Below the pieces are notes generated by a model that saw only the letters and a list, made by a program, of their open reading frames with translations, searched no databases and had not been told where the DNA came from. Made by a program: the position numbers and the translations under genes. DNA of 64,000 nt from Serratia symbiotica (Periphyllus acericola) (GTDB lineage Bacteria; Pseudomonadota; Gammaproteobacteria; Enterobacterales; Enterobacteriaceae): the NCBI RefSeq assembly GCF_964019515.1, contig NZ_OZ026452.1:1736001-1800000 (forward strand), read 5' to 3'. Of the stretch, positions 53,576 through 64,000 are shown piece after piece. How positions within the stretch are numbered: position 1 is the first letter of the stretch; each line of letters opens with the position of its first letter.

Positions 53576-54699
53576 TTTGCCCGGTTATCGAACTGGCTCA
53601 ACAATTGATCAAACGCCCTTCCCTCAGCCCACATGATGAAGGCTGCCAGCAATTGCTGATTGCGCGCCTGAAGGCGATCGGCTTTACCGTAGAAACGCTG
53701 GATTTCGACGATACTCAGAACTTCTGGGCCTGGCGCGGTGAAGGCCGAACGCTAGCATTTGCTGGCCACACCGATGTGGTGCCTGTCGGCGACGAGAAAT
53801 GCTGGCACAACCCGCCGTTTGAACCAACCATCCGCGATAGCATGCTGTATGGCCGTGGCGCTGCGGATATGAAAGGATCGTTAGCGGCGATGGTGGTAGC
53901 GGCGGAGCGCTTTGTTGCTGCCAACGCGACTCATCAAGGTCGGCTGGCGTTTCTGATCACTTCCGACGAAGAAGCCAGCGCCGCCCACGGCACAGTCAAA
54001 GTGGTGGAGGCACTAATGGCACGCAACGAGCGACTGGATTATTGCTTGGTCGGCGAACCTTCCAGCACTGACCGCGTTGGCGATGTGGTAAAAAATGGTC
54101 GCCGTGGTTCGATCACTGCCAACCTGCGTATTCACGGCGTTCAGGGTCACGTTGCCTATCCGCATCTGGCAGATAACCCAGTACACCGCGCCATACCAGC
54201 ACTGAATGAGTTGGTTGCGATCGAATGGGATCAGGGCAACGAATTCTTCCCGCCGACCAGCATGCAGATCGCCAATATTAGGGCTGGCACCGGCAGCAAT
54301 AATGTGCTCCCTGGTGAGCTGTGGGTTCAATTTAACTTCCGCTTCAGCCCTGAGCTGACCGATACGCTGATCAAGCAACGCATTGAAGCGTTGCTTGATC
54401 GCCACCAACTGAACTACAGCATCGAATGGCATCTGTCCGGGCAACCCTTTCTTACTGCACGTGGGGCACTGGTGGACGCCGTGGTTAATGCAGTTGAGCA
54501 CTATTCTGAATTAACACCACAGTTGCTGACTACAGGCGGTACCTCCGATGGCCGCTTTATCGCTCAAATGGGGGCGCAGGTGGTGGAGCTCGGGCCGGTC
54601 AATGCCACCATCCACAAGGTTAACGAGTGCGTGAATGCCGGCGATCTGCAACTGCTGAGCCGTATGTACCAACGCATCATGGAGCAACTGGTCGCATGA
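53572..54699 (+). CDS. dapE: succinyl-diaminopimelate desuccinylase
   Basis: The protein has 375 residues, the E. coli length. Metal and catalytic residues are visible: His in [10 protein letters not shown] (~67), Asp in [11 protein letters not shown] (~100), Glu pair in ITSDEEASA (~134) and the C-terminal His in [11 protein letters not shown] (~349). It forms LL-diaminopimelate for peptidoglycan and lysine. With dapA in this window it shows the DAP pathway is maintained. Confidence 0.96.
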   Translation: MICPVIELAQQLIKRPSLSPHDEGCQQLLIARLKAIGFTVETLDFDDTQNFWAWRGEGRTLAFAGHTDVVPVGDEKCWHNPPFEPTIRDSMLYGRGAADMKGSLAAMVVAAERFVAANATHQGRLAFLITSDEEASAAHGTVKVVEALMARNERLDYCLVGEPSSTDRVGDVVKNGRRGSITANLRIHGVQGHVAYPHLADNPVHRAIPALNELVAIEWDQGNEFFPPTSMQIANIRAGTGSNNVLPGELWVQFNFRFSPELTDTLIKQRIEALLDRHQLNYSIEWHLSGQPFLTARGALVDAVVNAVEHYSELTPQLLTTGGTSDGRFIAQMGAQVVELGPVNATIHKVNECVNAGDLQLLSRMYQRIMEQLVA

Positions 54700-55366
54700 T
54701 CACCACGGAAATGCTTACCGGGTGCTCTATCGAACACTTGGCACCACTCAGTGGCAACCACCGTCTACAGCCTGCTGCGGTGGTCGCATTCCTCGCCATG
54801 CAGCAGGCAGCGCAGGTGGTGGGGTTCAATCTGCAACCCGCCAGCACGTTCCTTGATTTCGCGCGGCAATTGGCGATCTGGAATGGAAAATTCTGTGGCG
54901 AGCGCCCAGTATTTGATAGGGGCGGCCAACCGATCGACGTCCTGCTGTCCACTGCCGAGCGCTGTGAAACCATCCTACGCTGGTCGGCATTGCCAAGTGC
55001 CAGCCGCCATCACTAGGGCAGTGATCTGGACGTGTACGATCCGTCACTGCTACCAGAAGGCCAAAAGCTGCAACTGGAACCCTGTGAATATGAGCTAGGG
55101 GGGACTTCTACCCGCTCGATCAGTGGCTGACGGCACATATGGCGGAATTTGGTTTTTATCGCCCATTTAGCACAGCGGGTAACGGCGTGGCGGTCGAACC
55201 TTGGCATCTGAGCTACCGACCGCTGGTACGGAAGGCCGAACATCTACTGATGCCGACGCGGCTGCTGCTGGCCTAGCAGAACCAAAAAGTGGTCGGCGCC
55301 GAATGGCTTGAACGCCATTTGCCATCGATATTTTCGCATTTTATACGCTGTGAAGAAAAAGACTGA
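54696..55366 (+). pseudogene. VanY-type (M15) D-Ala-D-Ala carboxypeptidase, broken
   Basis: [20 protein letters not shown] overlaps the dapE stop by 4 bp. Family sequence follows (FNLQPASTFLDFARQLAIWN, RWSALPSASRHH), then TAG at 55014-55016 replaces Trp before GSDLDVYDPSLLPEG. A frameshift near 55095 precedes GFYRPFST and VEPWHLSYRP, and a further TAG lies near 55274. The zinc-ligand region (SRHH-GSDLD and EPWH) is recognisable. It would trim peptidoglycan stem peptides. Confidence 0.8.
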
Positions 55367-55368
55367 AT

Positions 55369-55554
55369 ATGCGATGGTTAGCAAATCACTGGTGGATTAT
55401 GCTACTGATCCCGGTGGGGATGATCGTCAGCGCCGTCAAAGATCTGCGGCGCGTGAATCTCAAAAGCTATCTGACCGACAAGCCAGAACTGCCGCCGCAC
55501 CGCGATAATAACGCTCAATGGGACGATGAAGACGACTGGCCGAAAAAGAAATAA
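55369..55554 (+). CDS. ypfN: YpfN small membrane protein (UPF0370)
   Basis: A 61-residue protein. One N-terminal membrane segment ([16 protein letters not shown]) is followed by [20 protein letters not shown] and an acidic end ([15 protein letters not shown]). The match to E. coli YpfN (66 aa) and the position after dapE support the call. Function unknown. ypfH, normally next, is absent. Confidence 0.85.
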   Translation: MRWLANHWWIMLLIPVGMIVSAVKDLRRVNLKSYLTDKPELPPHRDNNAQWDDEDDWPKKK

Positions 55555-55597
55555 CATCAACGCGCCGCATTCCAGCCACCTGTCTGTGGCCGCTAAA

Positions 55598-57631
55598 TCA
55601 ACAACAACGGACGGTCCAAGCGCGCCACTGGTGGCAATGTTGAGCATCAAGCTGCGTCAATGCTTCCGCCACCTCATGCCGCCAGTGACGCAGCAGGGCT
55701 TTCTCACTACTGAGACCCAACTGTATGATGCACTGCGCTGGCGTTTGCTGCCGTTGTAAATGCAGGCGCAACGCCGGTAGTGGCAGGCGACTGATACGTA
55801 GTAGTCGCTGTAGCGCTCCCAGGCTTGCCTCCAGTGGCCGATGGGCGAAGGCGAAACCAGCCAGCTCGCGCCAATCCTCCTGCGCTAATTGTGGGTCGTC
55901 TCCATCAAAGGGGATCACCAATTGCACATTAATGCGCTGCTGCAACCACTGCCAATCGCGCTCCAGGCGCTTATGTGCCGCCTGCCGCAGTACCTCCCCC
56001 TGTTTGCTCAACGGCAGGATGGCCATGGCGGTATAGCATCCGCTGCGGCTATCCAACTTGCTGCCAATGCGAACCAACTCAAAGCCACATGACTGCCAGA
56101 AGCGCCATAGTGGCTCGGTATAACCGAAGCTGACCGAGAGAAAATCCAGTCCCTGCACCTGTTGATGCTGTTGTGCTATCAAGCGGCGGGCGATACCCTG
56201 CCGCCGCAGTGCGGGCAATACGGCAATGCGCGTAATGCGCCGTGAATACAACATCGGTGCCCACCATTGGCCGCCGTGCGCCGCCAAAGACTGTGCCACC
56301 AAATTGCCCCGCGGTCGCCGCCGCCCAGCCCAAACTCCATGCGCCAATTCGGCGTTAAGGCCGCCTTCATCCACCAGCCATAGCGCACCGACCACCTCCT
56401 GCGCCATCTGTGCCAAAGCAAAATGTATGCCAGGCGCATCCATCAGCCGACGTAAATCCAACGGCGAAGTACGGTAATGCGCACTACTCAATAAGGCATA
56501 AAAACACCGTAGCCGCTGCGGATCTTCACACAGCTCCTGCTGTTCGACTTGGCTGACGCTGATCTCCTTCTTAGCCGCCTGCCATTCTGGCAGTTCGTTG
56601 AACAACAGTGCATTATTTATCACCCGTTCCAGCGTATCGTCCTGCGTCCAGCGCATCGGTTGTTGCAGGCTAAGCGAGCGATACGCTGGCAACCCGGCGC
56701 AAAACTTGAGCAAAAAGCCGCGCCCGCTGCCTTCATACCCCTGCACCGTGGTGGTCAATAGCACCCGAGGAAAATATCTGACCAATTGCTGCAACAGCGG
56801 GCCAGGAATGGCGGCCGCCTCATCCACTAACAACCAACCCACTTGACTAACGTCCTGACTACGGCAGTGCGCCAGCAGTGCATCGGGCGCCCAGAACTGC
56901 GCACGGCCTTGCGCCCATTCGCCCACAACCTCGGTAGCTGCCCGGCTCGGCCCGGTGATCCAGCAACTCAGCGGTGAGTTCGCCACCAGCATGCCCGCCA
57001 ACGTTGATTTGCCGCGACCACGCGCAGCAGTCAGCACCCAGATGCCGGATGTAGCCTTCAGCAACTGCCTCAACAGCGCCTGCTGTTCCGTGGAAGGGCG
57101 ACCATCAGGTTGCCGCCAGCTAGCACGTTCAGCCAGCGGTGCCAGTACCAAAGCCTCACCCTGCTGCCACAGCGTCACCTCATCGTCAGCGGCCAGTTCA
57201 CGTTGCAGATGCTGGATAAAATGCGGGGTGGTGATCGGCTGCGAACCATCGCTCCAGCGTAGGCTGTCGTCATCCGTCAGTCGGTGCCACTGCCGCCACG
57301 GCGGCGTCAACAGCAGTAGCCAACTGCCAGCACGCAATGCGCCGGACAACACCGCCAGCGCCTCAACATCCAGCGCCTGCGTGGCGTCAAATACCGCATG
57401 CAGCCGCTCCTGCCCTAACAACTGACGCACCGCACCGCTCGCCAATGCCGACAAACCGGGTGGCGGGCGTGCGCCGATCCACGGCCAGTCGCCCGGTAGC
57501 GTAGCAGCCAGCCATTGCGCCTGCTGTCGGCACCATTCAGATTCACCGCTGATTACCAGCAGACGCCTGATGCCCTGCTGCTGCATACGCTGCTGCATTG
57601 CTTGTAACATCAGAGTCCAAACTGAAAACAT
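55598..57631 (-). CDS. tmcA: tRNA(Met) cytidine acetyltransferase TmcA
   Basis: From ATG 57631 ([16 protein letters not shown]), which has GAGG upstream, the protein is 677 residues (671 in E. coli); ATG 57652 would add seven. The helicase-like module has Walker [14 protein letters not shown] and the acidic motif [12 protein letters not shown]. The GNAT module has [10 protein letters not shown] and [20 protein letters not shown]. It acetylates the wobble cytidine of elongator tRNA-Met. The frame is intact through the C-terminus. Confidence 0.93.
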   Translation of the reverse strand: MFSVWTLMLQAMQQRMQQQGIRRLLVISGESEWCRQQAQWLAATLPGDWPWIGARPPPGLSALASGAVRQLLGQERLHAVFDATQALDVEALAVLSGALRAGSWLLLLTPPWRQWHRLTDDDSLRWSDGSQPITTPHFIQHLQRELAADDEVTLWQQGEALVLAPLAERASWRQPDGRPSTEQQALLRQLLKATSGIWVLTAARGRGKSTLAGMLVANSPLSCWITGPSRAATEVVGEWAQGRAQFWAPDALLAHCRSQDVSQVGWLLVDEAAAIPGPLLQQLVRYFPRVLLTTTVQGYEGSGRGFLLKFCAGLPAYRSLSLQQPMRWTQDDTLERVINNALLFNELPEWQAAKKEISVSQVEQQELCEDPQRLRCFYALLSSAHYRTSPLDLRRLMDAPGIHFALAQMAQEVVGALWLVDEGGLNAELAHGVWAGRRRPRGNLVAQSLAAHGGQWWAPMLYSRRITRIAVLPALRRQGIARRLIAQQHQQVQGLDFLSVSFGYTEPLWRFWQSCGFELVRIGSKLDSRSGCYTAMAILPLSKQGEVLRQAAHKRLERDWQWLQQRINVQLVIPFDGDDPQLAQEDWRELAGFAFAHRPLEASLGALQRLLRISRLPLPALRLHLQRQQTPAQCIIQLGLSSEKALLRHWRHEVAEALTQLDAQHCHQWRAWTVRCC

Positions 57632-57658
57632 GCCAGCCTCAGGTTGCGGCATAGGTTG

Positions 57659-58516
57659 TGTTAACGGGAGGCAAATGTGTTGCAGGTTTTGGGATCACTG
57701 CTGTCGAAGCCCTGTTTCAACCCAAAATAACGTTGCTGTAAGGTACCATGAGTAAAGCTGTCTGGCACTACTAGCCCTTGGCTCTGCTGCTGCAAGCAGT
57801 CATCACCGATCGCCTGTGCGGCGTTCAGCGCCGCCTGCAAATCCCCGTCTTCCAGCATCTGCTGTTTATCGGCGAATTTGCCCCACACGCCAGCAAAACA
57901 GTCCGCTTGTAGCTCTATCTTCACCGACAAGCGGTTAGCTTCCGCCTGGCTGGCACACTGCTGCATCTGGCGTATCATAGGTCAAATACCCAGCAAGTTC
58001 TACACATGATGGCCGACTTCATGCGCCACCACGTAAGCCTACGCAAAATCACCGCCAGCGCCGAGTTTGGTTTTCATATCTTGATAGAACGACAGGTCGA
58101 TATACACCGTTTTGTCTGCTGGAGAATAGAATAGCCCCATCGCCGCCTGGCCAGTACCACAAAGGGTGCGCGTGACGCCGCGATACACCACCAGCTTGGG
58201 TTGCTGATAAGTTTTGCCCATGCGTTGGAGCACCTCATTCCAGTTATCTTCGGTCGATGCCAGCACCACTGAGGTTAATTTCGCTATTTCATTGTCTTTC
58301 GGGCTGATATTGGTGCTTTGCGGCGGGCTGTACGGAACCCCATCTCCGCCGTTGAGCAGCGGCGAAAGGTCGATTCCGTAGTAACACTACCACCAGAATG
58401 GCAATACTGTCCTTACCACCTACCGGACCCCGGAACCCCCCTCCCGCGCCCAGATCTGAAGACTGCCCGCGACGATCCTCAACATCGTCACTTTCTTGAC
58501 GCACTTGCCAACGCAT
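57659..58516 (-). pseudogene. ypfJ: YpfJ neutral zinc metallopeptidase family, multiply broken
   Basis: MRWQVRQESDDVEDRRGQSS starts at 58516; the membrane-anchor region is scrambled by frameshifts near 58420-58270. The middle ([20 protein letters not shown] to [10 protein letters not shown]) ends in TAG. HEVGHHV, the zinc motif, follows with another stop and a shift. The C-terminal [18 protein letters not shown] and [12 protein letters not shown] are open to 57659. Position between tmcA and purC is the normal one. Confidence 0.9.
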
Positions 58517-58690
58517 AATTCAACTCCAGATTAGGTTTTTTTATAATGGTAGGAAACTCACTGAGTGATTACCATTATAAAGAGTCAGTGGTAATGTAAA
58601 TGTAGAATTTTTCTGGCAGTGTGGAGAATGAATCCAGCAATGGGCGCAAGTCCATGATTATCCTATTAGTCAGCCCCCCTTATAGCCTAT

Positions 58691-58825
58691 CCCAGTAGGT
58701 GTTCATTGTTGTAACATAGGCAGCGCGCAACAACTAGCGCGTACATAGAATACGTTAGTATGGTGAACACTGCCCAAATGCAAAATGGCAAATAAAATAG
58801 CCTAATAGGATAGGTTCTTAGCCTG
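58691..58825. repeat. dispersed intergenic repeat, copy C
   Basis: This is the most complete copy with the tail also found after lnt: gcgtacatagaatacg, gtgaacactgcccaa, then aaaatggcaaataaaatag and ggttcttagcctg. It lies in the 410-bp ypfJ-purC gap, which otherwise has no gene. Confidence 0.6.
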
Positions 58826-58887
58826 TGCTGGTTACCAATGCTGTGTAGCTTCTTGATATCAAATGATACCGCCGGGAAACATTAATG

Positions 58888-58911
58888 TTCGGGCGATCAG
58901 GCCAGATCGCC
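58888..58911 (-). terminator. hairpin downstream of purC, possible terminator
   Basis: CGGGCGATC and GATCGCCCG form a perfect 9-bp stem around a 6-base loop, 19 bp past the purC stop. No clear T-run follows on the minus strand, so termination is only likely. Confidence 0.5.
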
Positions 58912-58929
58912 CGTAGGGCAGGCAGACGC

Positions 58930-59643
58930 TTAGCCCAGCTTCACGCCGAAGCGCCGAGCCACTTCTTCGTAAGCTTCGATCAGGCCGCCTAAACTCTGAC
59001 GGAAACGGTCTTTGTCCATCTTATCGAGGCTGGTTTTATCCCATAGGCGGCAGCCATCTGGCGAGAACTCATCACCCAGTACCAACTCGCCATTGAACAG
59101 ACCGAACTCCAGCTTAAAGTCAACCAGGATCAGGCCCGCATCGTCGAACAGCTTGCTCAGCACATCATTGGCTTGGTAGCTCAGTTGGCGCATGCGTGCC
59201 AGATGCGCTTTGCTTACCCAGCCAAAGGTCTCACAGTATGATTCGTTGACCATAGGATCATGCATAGCGTCATTTTTCAGAAACAGGTCAAACAGCGGCG
59301 GAGTCAATACCTGACCTTCTTCGATGCCAAGCCGCTTTACCAGTGAACCGGCAGCACGGTTGCGGATCACGCATTCGACAGGCACCATCTCCAGCTTCTT
59401 CACCAACACTTCATTGTCGGAGAGCAGATGCTCCATTTGGGTAGGGATGCCAGCTTCTTGCAATTTGTTCATGATGAAATGATTGAACTTGTTGTTCAAC
59501 ATGCCCTTGCGAGCGAACTGTTCAATGCGCTGACCATCCAGTGCTGACGTATCGTTGCGGAACTCCAACACCAGCAGATCGGGATTTTCGGTGGTGTAGA
59601 CGGTTTTTGCCTTTCCACGATACAGCTCAGCTAGCTTTTGCAT
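58930..59643 (-). CDS. purC: SAICAR synthetase
   Basis: The protein has 237 residues, the E. coli length, from [20 protein letters not shown]. Conserved blocks are [52 protein letters not shown] and [12 protein letters not shown]. It joins aspartate to CAIR in purine synthesis. Upstream, bamC and dapA lie on the same strand but a terminator separates bamC from purC. Confidence 0.97.
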   Translation of the reverse strand: MQKLAELYRGKAKTVYTTENPDLLVLEFRNDTSALDGQRIEQFARKGMLNNKFNHFIMNKLQEAGIPTQMEHLLSDNEVLVKKLEMVPVECVIRNRAAGSLVKRLGIEEGQVLTPPLFDLFLKNDAMHDPMVNESYCETFGWVSKAHLARMRQLSYQANDVLSKLFDDAGLILVDFKLEFGLFNGELVLGDEFSPDGCRLWDKTSLDKMDKDRFRQSLGGLIEAYEEVARRFGVKLG

Positions 59644-59784
59644 CTTACTGACTCCAATGATGTTGCCCCGTCATCTTTAAGGCGGAGGCCAGAAATGCAC
59701 GGGTAGAAAATTGACCGCAAGAATTCTTTAGCATGATACCGGGTATTTTGCCAAACCTGTCACGCAAACGATACCGTGCCAACC

Positions 59785-59810
59785 AAACAAAAAGGAGCTG
59801 AGGCTCCTTT
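59785..59810 (-). terminator. rho-independent terminator between bamC and purC
   Basis: On the minus strand AAAGGAGC-ctca-GCTCCTTT forms an 8-bp stem continuing into TTTTGTTTGG. It lies just past the bamC stop. Confidence 0.85.
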
Positions 59811-59814
59811 GGGT

Positions 59815-60867
59815 TTATTTACTGCTGGTATGACTGAATGCAGACTGGAATACTGCTACCAACCCGTCGTTTTGCGACTGGGTCAATGGCCTGCCCTTGG
59901 CATCGATAAATTGCAGGCTAGTGCGGTTGTTCAGGTCGTCGACTTGCAGTTTGTAATTCCCTGTGGCCAGTTCAGGCTCCTTGACACCCAAGGCATCCCA
60001 ATCGCTGCGGCTCAACGTTTTGTAGGTGACGGCCACGCTGCCCTGCGGGCGGTTGCGGTCACCCACTTTCATCCCCAGTTTTTCCAGCGCTGCCGGCAGG
60101 CGATCCCACACCACAGTGTAAGGGCCGCGCACCACTAACATTGGCAGAGCGGTGTCATCAGCACCGCTCTGCACGTCCAGCTCGCCGAAACGGCTAGCTG
60201 ACTGCCTGCTCGCCAAGTTGTCCTGCTTATCCAAGGCTTCGATGATGGTGTTCATCATCACACCGTTGTAGCGTTGGATTGCAGACAGATCGCTCACCGG
60301 AGCGGTTTTACTTTGCTGCTGTAAGCCTACGCTTTTAACCACCAGCGCCTGCTGGTAACCCTGTTGCTGCAAGCAGATCTGGTAGCGTCCTTGGTACTGG
60401 CTGTCTTCATCCAAGCGGTTCCACTTCACCCAGTCAGTGGTCAAGGTTTGAGCGGCGTCCTGGCGTGAGGCGATAGTGATCTTTTTTGCTTGCAGTATGC
60501 TGACCACGCGCGACCATAGGTGTTGGTTCTGCGGGCTGTTTTCCAGCAGTAGCGTGCGGCTATCACCGTTGTATTGTGCGTGTGAACCGCTCAGTAGTGC
60601 AAGAGGCTGCACCGGTGGACGAATATCTAGCTGCTTGCCAACACTGCCTTTCAACGTGATAGCTGGCACCTCATAGTTGCCGCTTTGCACCGGCAGGATC
60701 ATTCCAACCGGCGCGTTCAGCGCTTTGAGCGGTACGGTGTCAAGATACGCCTCGTCGCCACTCACTTGGCGTTTGTAGCGCTGATCGCTGCTACAGCCCA
60801 CCAGCATCATAGCCAGCGAGAGGCCAGCGACTTTTGCTACCGTCGATTTTTGCAATAAATAAGCCAT
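59815..60867 (-). CDS. bamC: outer membrane assembly lipoprotein BamC
   Basis: A 350-residue protein (344 in E. coli). The signal peptide ends in a lipobox MLVGC, and [20 protein letters not shown] follows, the unstructured segment that contacts BamD. Two helix-grip domains follow, with [20 protein letters not shown] in the first. It belongs to the BAM complex for outer-membrane protein insertion. It follows dapA by 16 bp as in the dapA-bamC operon. Confidence 0.95.
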   Translation of the reverse strand: MAYLLQKSTVAKVAGLSLAMMLVGCSSDQRYKRQVSGDEAYLDTVPLKALNAPVGMILPVQSGNYEVPAITLKGSVGKQLDIRPPVQPLALLSGSHAQYNGDSRTLLLENSPQNQHLWSRVVSILQAKKITIASRQDAAQTLTTDWVKWNRLDEDSQYQGRYQICLQQQGYQQALVVKSVGLQQQSKTAPVSDLSAIQRYNGVMMNTIIEALDKQDNLASRQSASRFGELDVQSGADDTALPMLVVRGPYTVVWDRLPAALEKLGMKVGDRNRPQGSVAVTYKTLSRSDWDALGVKEPELATGNYKLQVDDLNNRTSLQFIDAKGRPLTQSQNDGLVAVFQSAFSHTSSK

Positions 60868-60883
60868 TAAATTTCCTTTAGAG

Positions 60884-61765
60884 TTACAGCAAACCGGCGC
60901 TTTTCAGCGCGAGTTCCACCACCGGACGGGCAGCGTTACTCAACGGCGTCATCGGCAGACGCAGCGTATCGGTTGACAATAATCCCAGCGCCTTACAGGC
61001 CCACTTCACTGGAATCGGGTTTGCTTCTACAAATAAATTTTGATGCAGCGGCATCAAATGCTGATGCAAGCGGTGTGCTTTCGCAAAGTTGCCTTGTGCT
61101 GCCAACGCACAAAGCTGTGCCATTTCACGCGCGGCCACGTTGGCCGTAACAGAAATAATCCCTTTGCCACCCAATTTCATGAAGTCCAGGCTACTGGCGT
61201 CGTCGCCACTCAGCAGGATGAAATCTTCATCATCAACCTGCTGTTTGATCTGGCTGACACGGCTTAAGTTTCCTGTCGCCTCTTTAACAGCAACAATATT
61301 GTTGAGTTTTGCCAGCCGCGCGATGGTCGGGGGCAGCAGATCGCAGCCGGTGCGCGAGGGTACGTTATACAGAATCTGCGGCAGCGCAGTGCTTTCGGCG
61401 ATCGCCTTGAAATGCTGGTACAGTCCTTCCTGAGTCGGCTTATTATAGTATGGCGTCACCGTCAGGCACCCTACTACACCCGTATCGGCAAAGCAGTCGG
61501 TAAGCGAAATGGCTTCAGCAGTGGCGTTAGCACCAGTACCGGCGATCACTGGAATGCGGCCATCAGCCAGTTCCAGCGTCCGCAATACCACGTCAATATG
61601 CTCGTCGTGGGTAAGCGTTGCGGCCTCACCAGTAGTCCCAACAGAAACAATAGCCGCAGTTCCACTGGCTACATGATAATCAATCAGTTTTTTTAGGCTC
61701 GCGCGATCAACAGTCCCTTTATTGTCCATCGGCGTAACCAGAGCAACAATACTTCCCGTAAACAT
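60884..61765 (-). CDS. dapA: 4-hydroxy-tetrahydrodipicolinate synthase
   Basis: From [20 protein letters not shown] (ATG 61765) the protein is 293 residues (292 in E. coli); the ORF to 61792 adds nine. The Schiff-base Lys is in [10 protein letters not shown] (~161) and the catalytic Tyr in [11 protein letters not shown] (~133). It condenses pyruvate with aspartate semialdehyde, the first step to DAP and lysine. gcvR, normally divergent next to it, is absent; 61766-61998 holds no gene that I can see. Confidence 0.96.
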   Translation of the reverse strand: MFTGSIVALVTPMDNKGTVDRASLKKLIDYHVASGTAAIVSVGTTGEAATLTHDEHIDVVLRTLELADGRIPVIAGTGANATAEAISLTDCFADTGVVGCLTVTPYYNKPTQEGLYQHFKAIAESTALPQILYNVPSRTGCDLLPPTIARLAKLNNIVAVKEATGNLSRVSQIKQQVDDEDFILLSGDDASSLDFMKLGGKGIISVTANVAAREMAQLCALAAQGNFAKAHRLHQHLMPLHQNLFVEANPIPVKWACKALGLLSTDTLRLPMTPLSNAARPVVELALKSAGLL

Positions 61766-61998
61766 TGACCGTCCTCTCCATAAACAAGTCATTCATGGTA
61801 CTTTTGCTGCCTATCCAAAGCAAGTAAGCAACCGTCTTGTCAGCACTTGGCCGGCGGTTTTTTTATGTTTACCTTGATAAATCCATTGAGTTAAGAATTG
61901 AGCAAGCCTGTCAGCGTCTATGTACAGAATTAAGCGCACAAGGCAATATTAGCATTATGAACTAACGACAGCACGATGAGTAAAGAGGGAGTACTGAC

Positions 61999-62533
61999 AT
62001 GAACCCACTAAAAGTTAACAATATAGCGCCGAAATTTAGTTTGCCTGACCAAGACGGTGAGAAAATTAATTTGTGATTACCAAAGACAACGTGTACTGAT
62101 TTATTTTTATCCCAAGGAGATGACGCCAGGCTGCACCGTGCAAGCCTGCGGGCTGCGGGATAACATGGCCGAGTTGAAAAAGGCCGGTGTTGAGGTGCTA
62201 GGTATCAGCACCGACAAACCGGAAAAGTTGTCACGTTTTACTGAAAAAGAGTTACTCAACTTCACGCTACTGTCTGATGAAGATCATCAGGTAGCGCAAC
62301 AGTTTGGCGTGTGGGGTGAAAAAACCTTTATGGGCAAAACCTACGATGATATTCACCGTACCAGCTTCTTGATAGACGCAACAGGCAAGGTTGATAAAGT
62401 GTTTAATAATTTCAAGACTACCAATCATCACGATATTGTGCTGAGTTACCTGCACACTTTTTCGCGGATAGTAATGATGGGTGCGGCATCCGAAGAAGAA
62501 CGTTTGTCAGATACTAACGTATTGAAAAAATAA
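61999..62533 (+). pseudogene. bcp: thiol peroxidase Bcp (PrxQ), frameshifted
   Basis: MNPLKVNNIAPKFSLPDQDG runs to KINL, then a ~2-base deletion near 62074 causes TGA. The remaining frame is well preserved: RVLIYFYPKEMTPGCTVQAC with both redox-type Cys, DELL-like ELKKAGVEVLGISTDKPEKL and HRTSFLIDATGK. The end (LHTFSRIVMMGAASEEERLS) diverges from Bcp, suggesting a second shift. Bcp reduces peroxides. The gene keeps its usual place between dapA and bepA. Confidence 0.88.
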
Positions 62534-62560
62534 ATATTTATTTAACGTAAGTACCTGACG

Positions 62561-63993
62561 ATGACCATTCAGTTGACTAAAACAGCGATAGCAGTACTGT
62601 TGCTCGCTACGTTTTCAGCCCCTCCACTGGCGAAGAGCCATGATCAGCTACCTGACACATAGGCACCTCCCACGGCGGCACGCTGAGCATCGGTCAATAG
62701 CGGGCGATAGGCGACTTCTATGTGCGACCGCGCGCTTTTAATCCATGATCAGCTGCTGACGCAATACATCAACCAACTGGGTAATCGGCTCGTGGCTAGC
62801 GCCTATTTGATACGCATGCCCTTCCATTTTTATCTGGTACGTAATGACGAGATCAATGCCTTCGCCTTCTTTGGCGGCAACGTCGTGCTACACTCCGCTC
62901 TGTTCCGCGTCAGTGATAACGAAAGCCAACTGGCTTCGGTGCTGGCACACGAAATTTCACACGTTACCCAACGCCATTTGGCGCGCGCGATGGAAGACCA
63001 GCAGCTGCAGGCTCCGTTGACTTGGGTCTGCGCGTTCAGCTCCATTCTGCTGGCGATGGTCAGCCCCACCATGAGGATGGAGGCACTGAGCAGCACCCTC
63101 GTCGGCACCCAGCAATGCAGGATAAGCTTTACCCAATCAAATGAACAAGAAGCCGACCGCATTGGCATTTAGGTGTTACAACGCGCTGGTTTCGATCCGC
63201 AGGCGATGCCCGTTTTCTTAAAGAAGATGTCGGATCAATCACGCTATGCGTCTAAAACGCCGGAAATGCTGTTGACCCACCCCTTGCCGGACAACCGTCT
63301 CGCCGATGCACGCAACCGAGCTAACCAAATGCCGAAGCATCTTAATACAGTCCTCGCAGGACTACCTGATGGCTAAGGTGCGTTTACTTGGCATGTACAG
63401 TACTGAAGAGGCCTTGACCGATGCACAACTTAACACCTACAGCCAAGGCAACGTGCGCGAGCTGTTTGCCGCCAAATAATGCCATGCCATCCTGTTATAT
63501 GAAGCGAAAAAGTACGATGAAGCACGCCATATTCTCCAGCCAATGTTGGCGTAGAACCCGAAAAACCTCTGGTTACTCGACCTGATGGCCGATATCGATA
63601 TCGGTCAACAACGCGCAGCGCAAGCTATTGCCCGTCTAGAAGCTGCCAACACCGTGCAAAGTAATAATGTTGTGCTGCAACTTAACCTGGCCAACGCTTA
63701 TGTTGAAGGCAACCAACCCGCCATGGCGTCGAAAATGCTTAACCGTTACACTTTTGATCATCCGAACGATCCGAATGGCTGGGAACTGCTGGCGCAGGCC
63801 AGCGCCACCCAAGGGATGCGCGATGCAGAGTTGGCGGCTCGCGCCGAGAGCCTGGCGCTGACCGGCAAGCTAGATAAAGCTATCGGCCAGCTCGCTACAG
63901 AAGCTCGGTAGCCTAAAACAGGCGCGCTATGATGCGCGTATCGACCAACTGCGCCAGTTGCACCAGCGCTTACGTCAATACCAACGGCACTGA
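62561..63993 (+). pseudogene. bepA: periplasmic metalloprotease/chaperone BepA (YfgC), multiply broken
   Basis: The start MTIQLTKTAIAVLLLATFSA is a signal peptide, followed by several stops before [14 protein letters not shown]. The M48 zinc motif [19 protein letters not shown] is intact in a 150-codon open stretch, and EQEADRIGI is followed by TAG. TPR sequence continues ([39 protein letters not shown]) with further stops and frameshifts to TGA 63991-63993. BepA helps LptD/BamA assembly. Clearly non-functional. Confidence 0.92.
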
Positions 63994-64000
63994 TTTCATC

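Overview
The window reads as a chromosome segment of a Serratia-type gammaproteobacterium in advanced genome decay, most like the aphid symbiont Serratia symbiotica. This rests on Enterobacterales gene order (topB-selD-ydjA-sppA-ansA; ybeZ-ybeY-corC-lnt; leuS-lptE-holA-nadD; galU-ugd; rplU-rpmA/ispB; cysPTWA; yfeY-ypeA-hemF; yffB-dapE-ypfN-tmcA-ypfJ-purC-bamC-dapA-bcp), near-identical housekeeping proteins, and a very high load of insertion sequences and broken genes. The species name is inference; no database search was run.

Layout. 1-5.5 kb: partial unknown gene, IS903-like copy, LOG-family remnant, xthA, topB-ynjH, internally deleted selD. 5.5-10.2 kb: broken ydjA, intact sppA and ansA, possible pncA scar, yeaC, broken msrB. 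10.2-20.3 kb: miaB tail, amber-interrupted yjdM/phnA, then an intact essential block (ybeZ, ybeY, corC, lnt, leuS, lptE, holA, nadD). 20.4-25.5 kb: remnant of a P22-like podoviral prophage joined to the first codons of rsfS. 25.5-32.2 kb: two internally deleted IS copies around tdk and hns, then the uge/ugd/galU sugar-nucleotide operon. 32.3-40.1 kb: three full-length IS copies among rpmA-rplU, ispB, a duplicated Mu-type-HTH/Ner-like regulator pair, and mdh. 40.4-46.6 kb: argR with an early stop, collapsed mpl, fbp split by an IS, ppa, an IS256-family scar, another IS copy and an integrative-element relaxase fragment fused to truncated cysA. 46.6-50 kb: sulfate uptake operon with three of four genes broken. 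50.3-64 kb: haem, lysine/diaminopimelate, purine, tRNA acetylation and BAM genes, with broken yfeY, yffB, a VanY-like peptidase, ypfJ, bcp and bepA.

Functional reading. Translation, envelope lipoprotein maturation, LPS assembly, DNA replication, NAD, polyprenyl diphosphate, haem, lysine/DAP and purine functions are kept. Selenophosphate synthesis, sulfate import, gluconeogenic fructose bisphosphatase, peptidoglycan recycling (mpl), methionine sulfoxide repair (msrB), Bcp peroxidase and envelope proteases are lost or damaged. This fits a host-provisioned lifestyle.

The most striking signal is the IS903-like family. All six full-length copies carry the same amber codon in the transposase, and all eight long copies, including two internally deleted ones, have the catalytic Glu of the DDE triad replaced by Ala. 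Several copies still have perfect 9-bp target duplications, so an apparently dead element has spread, presumably mobilised in trans. No tRNA, rRNA or CRISPR array was recognised.
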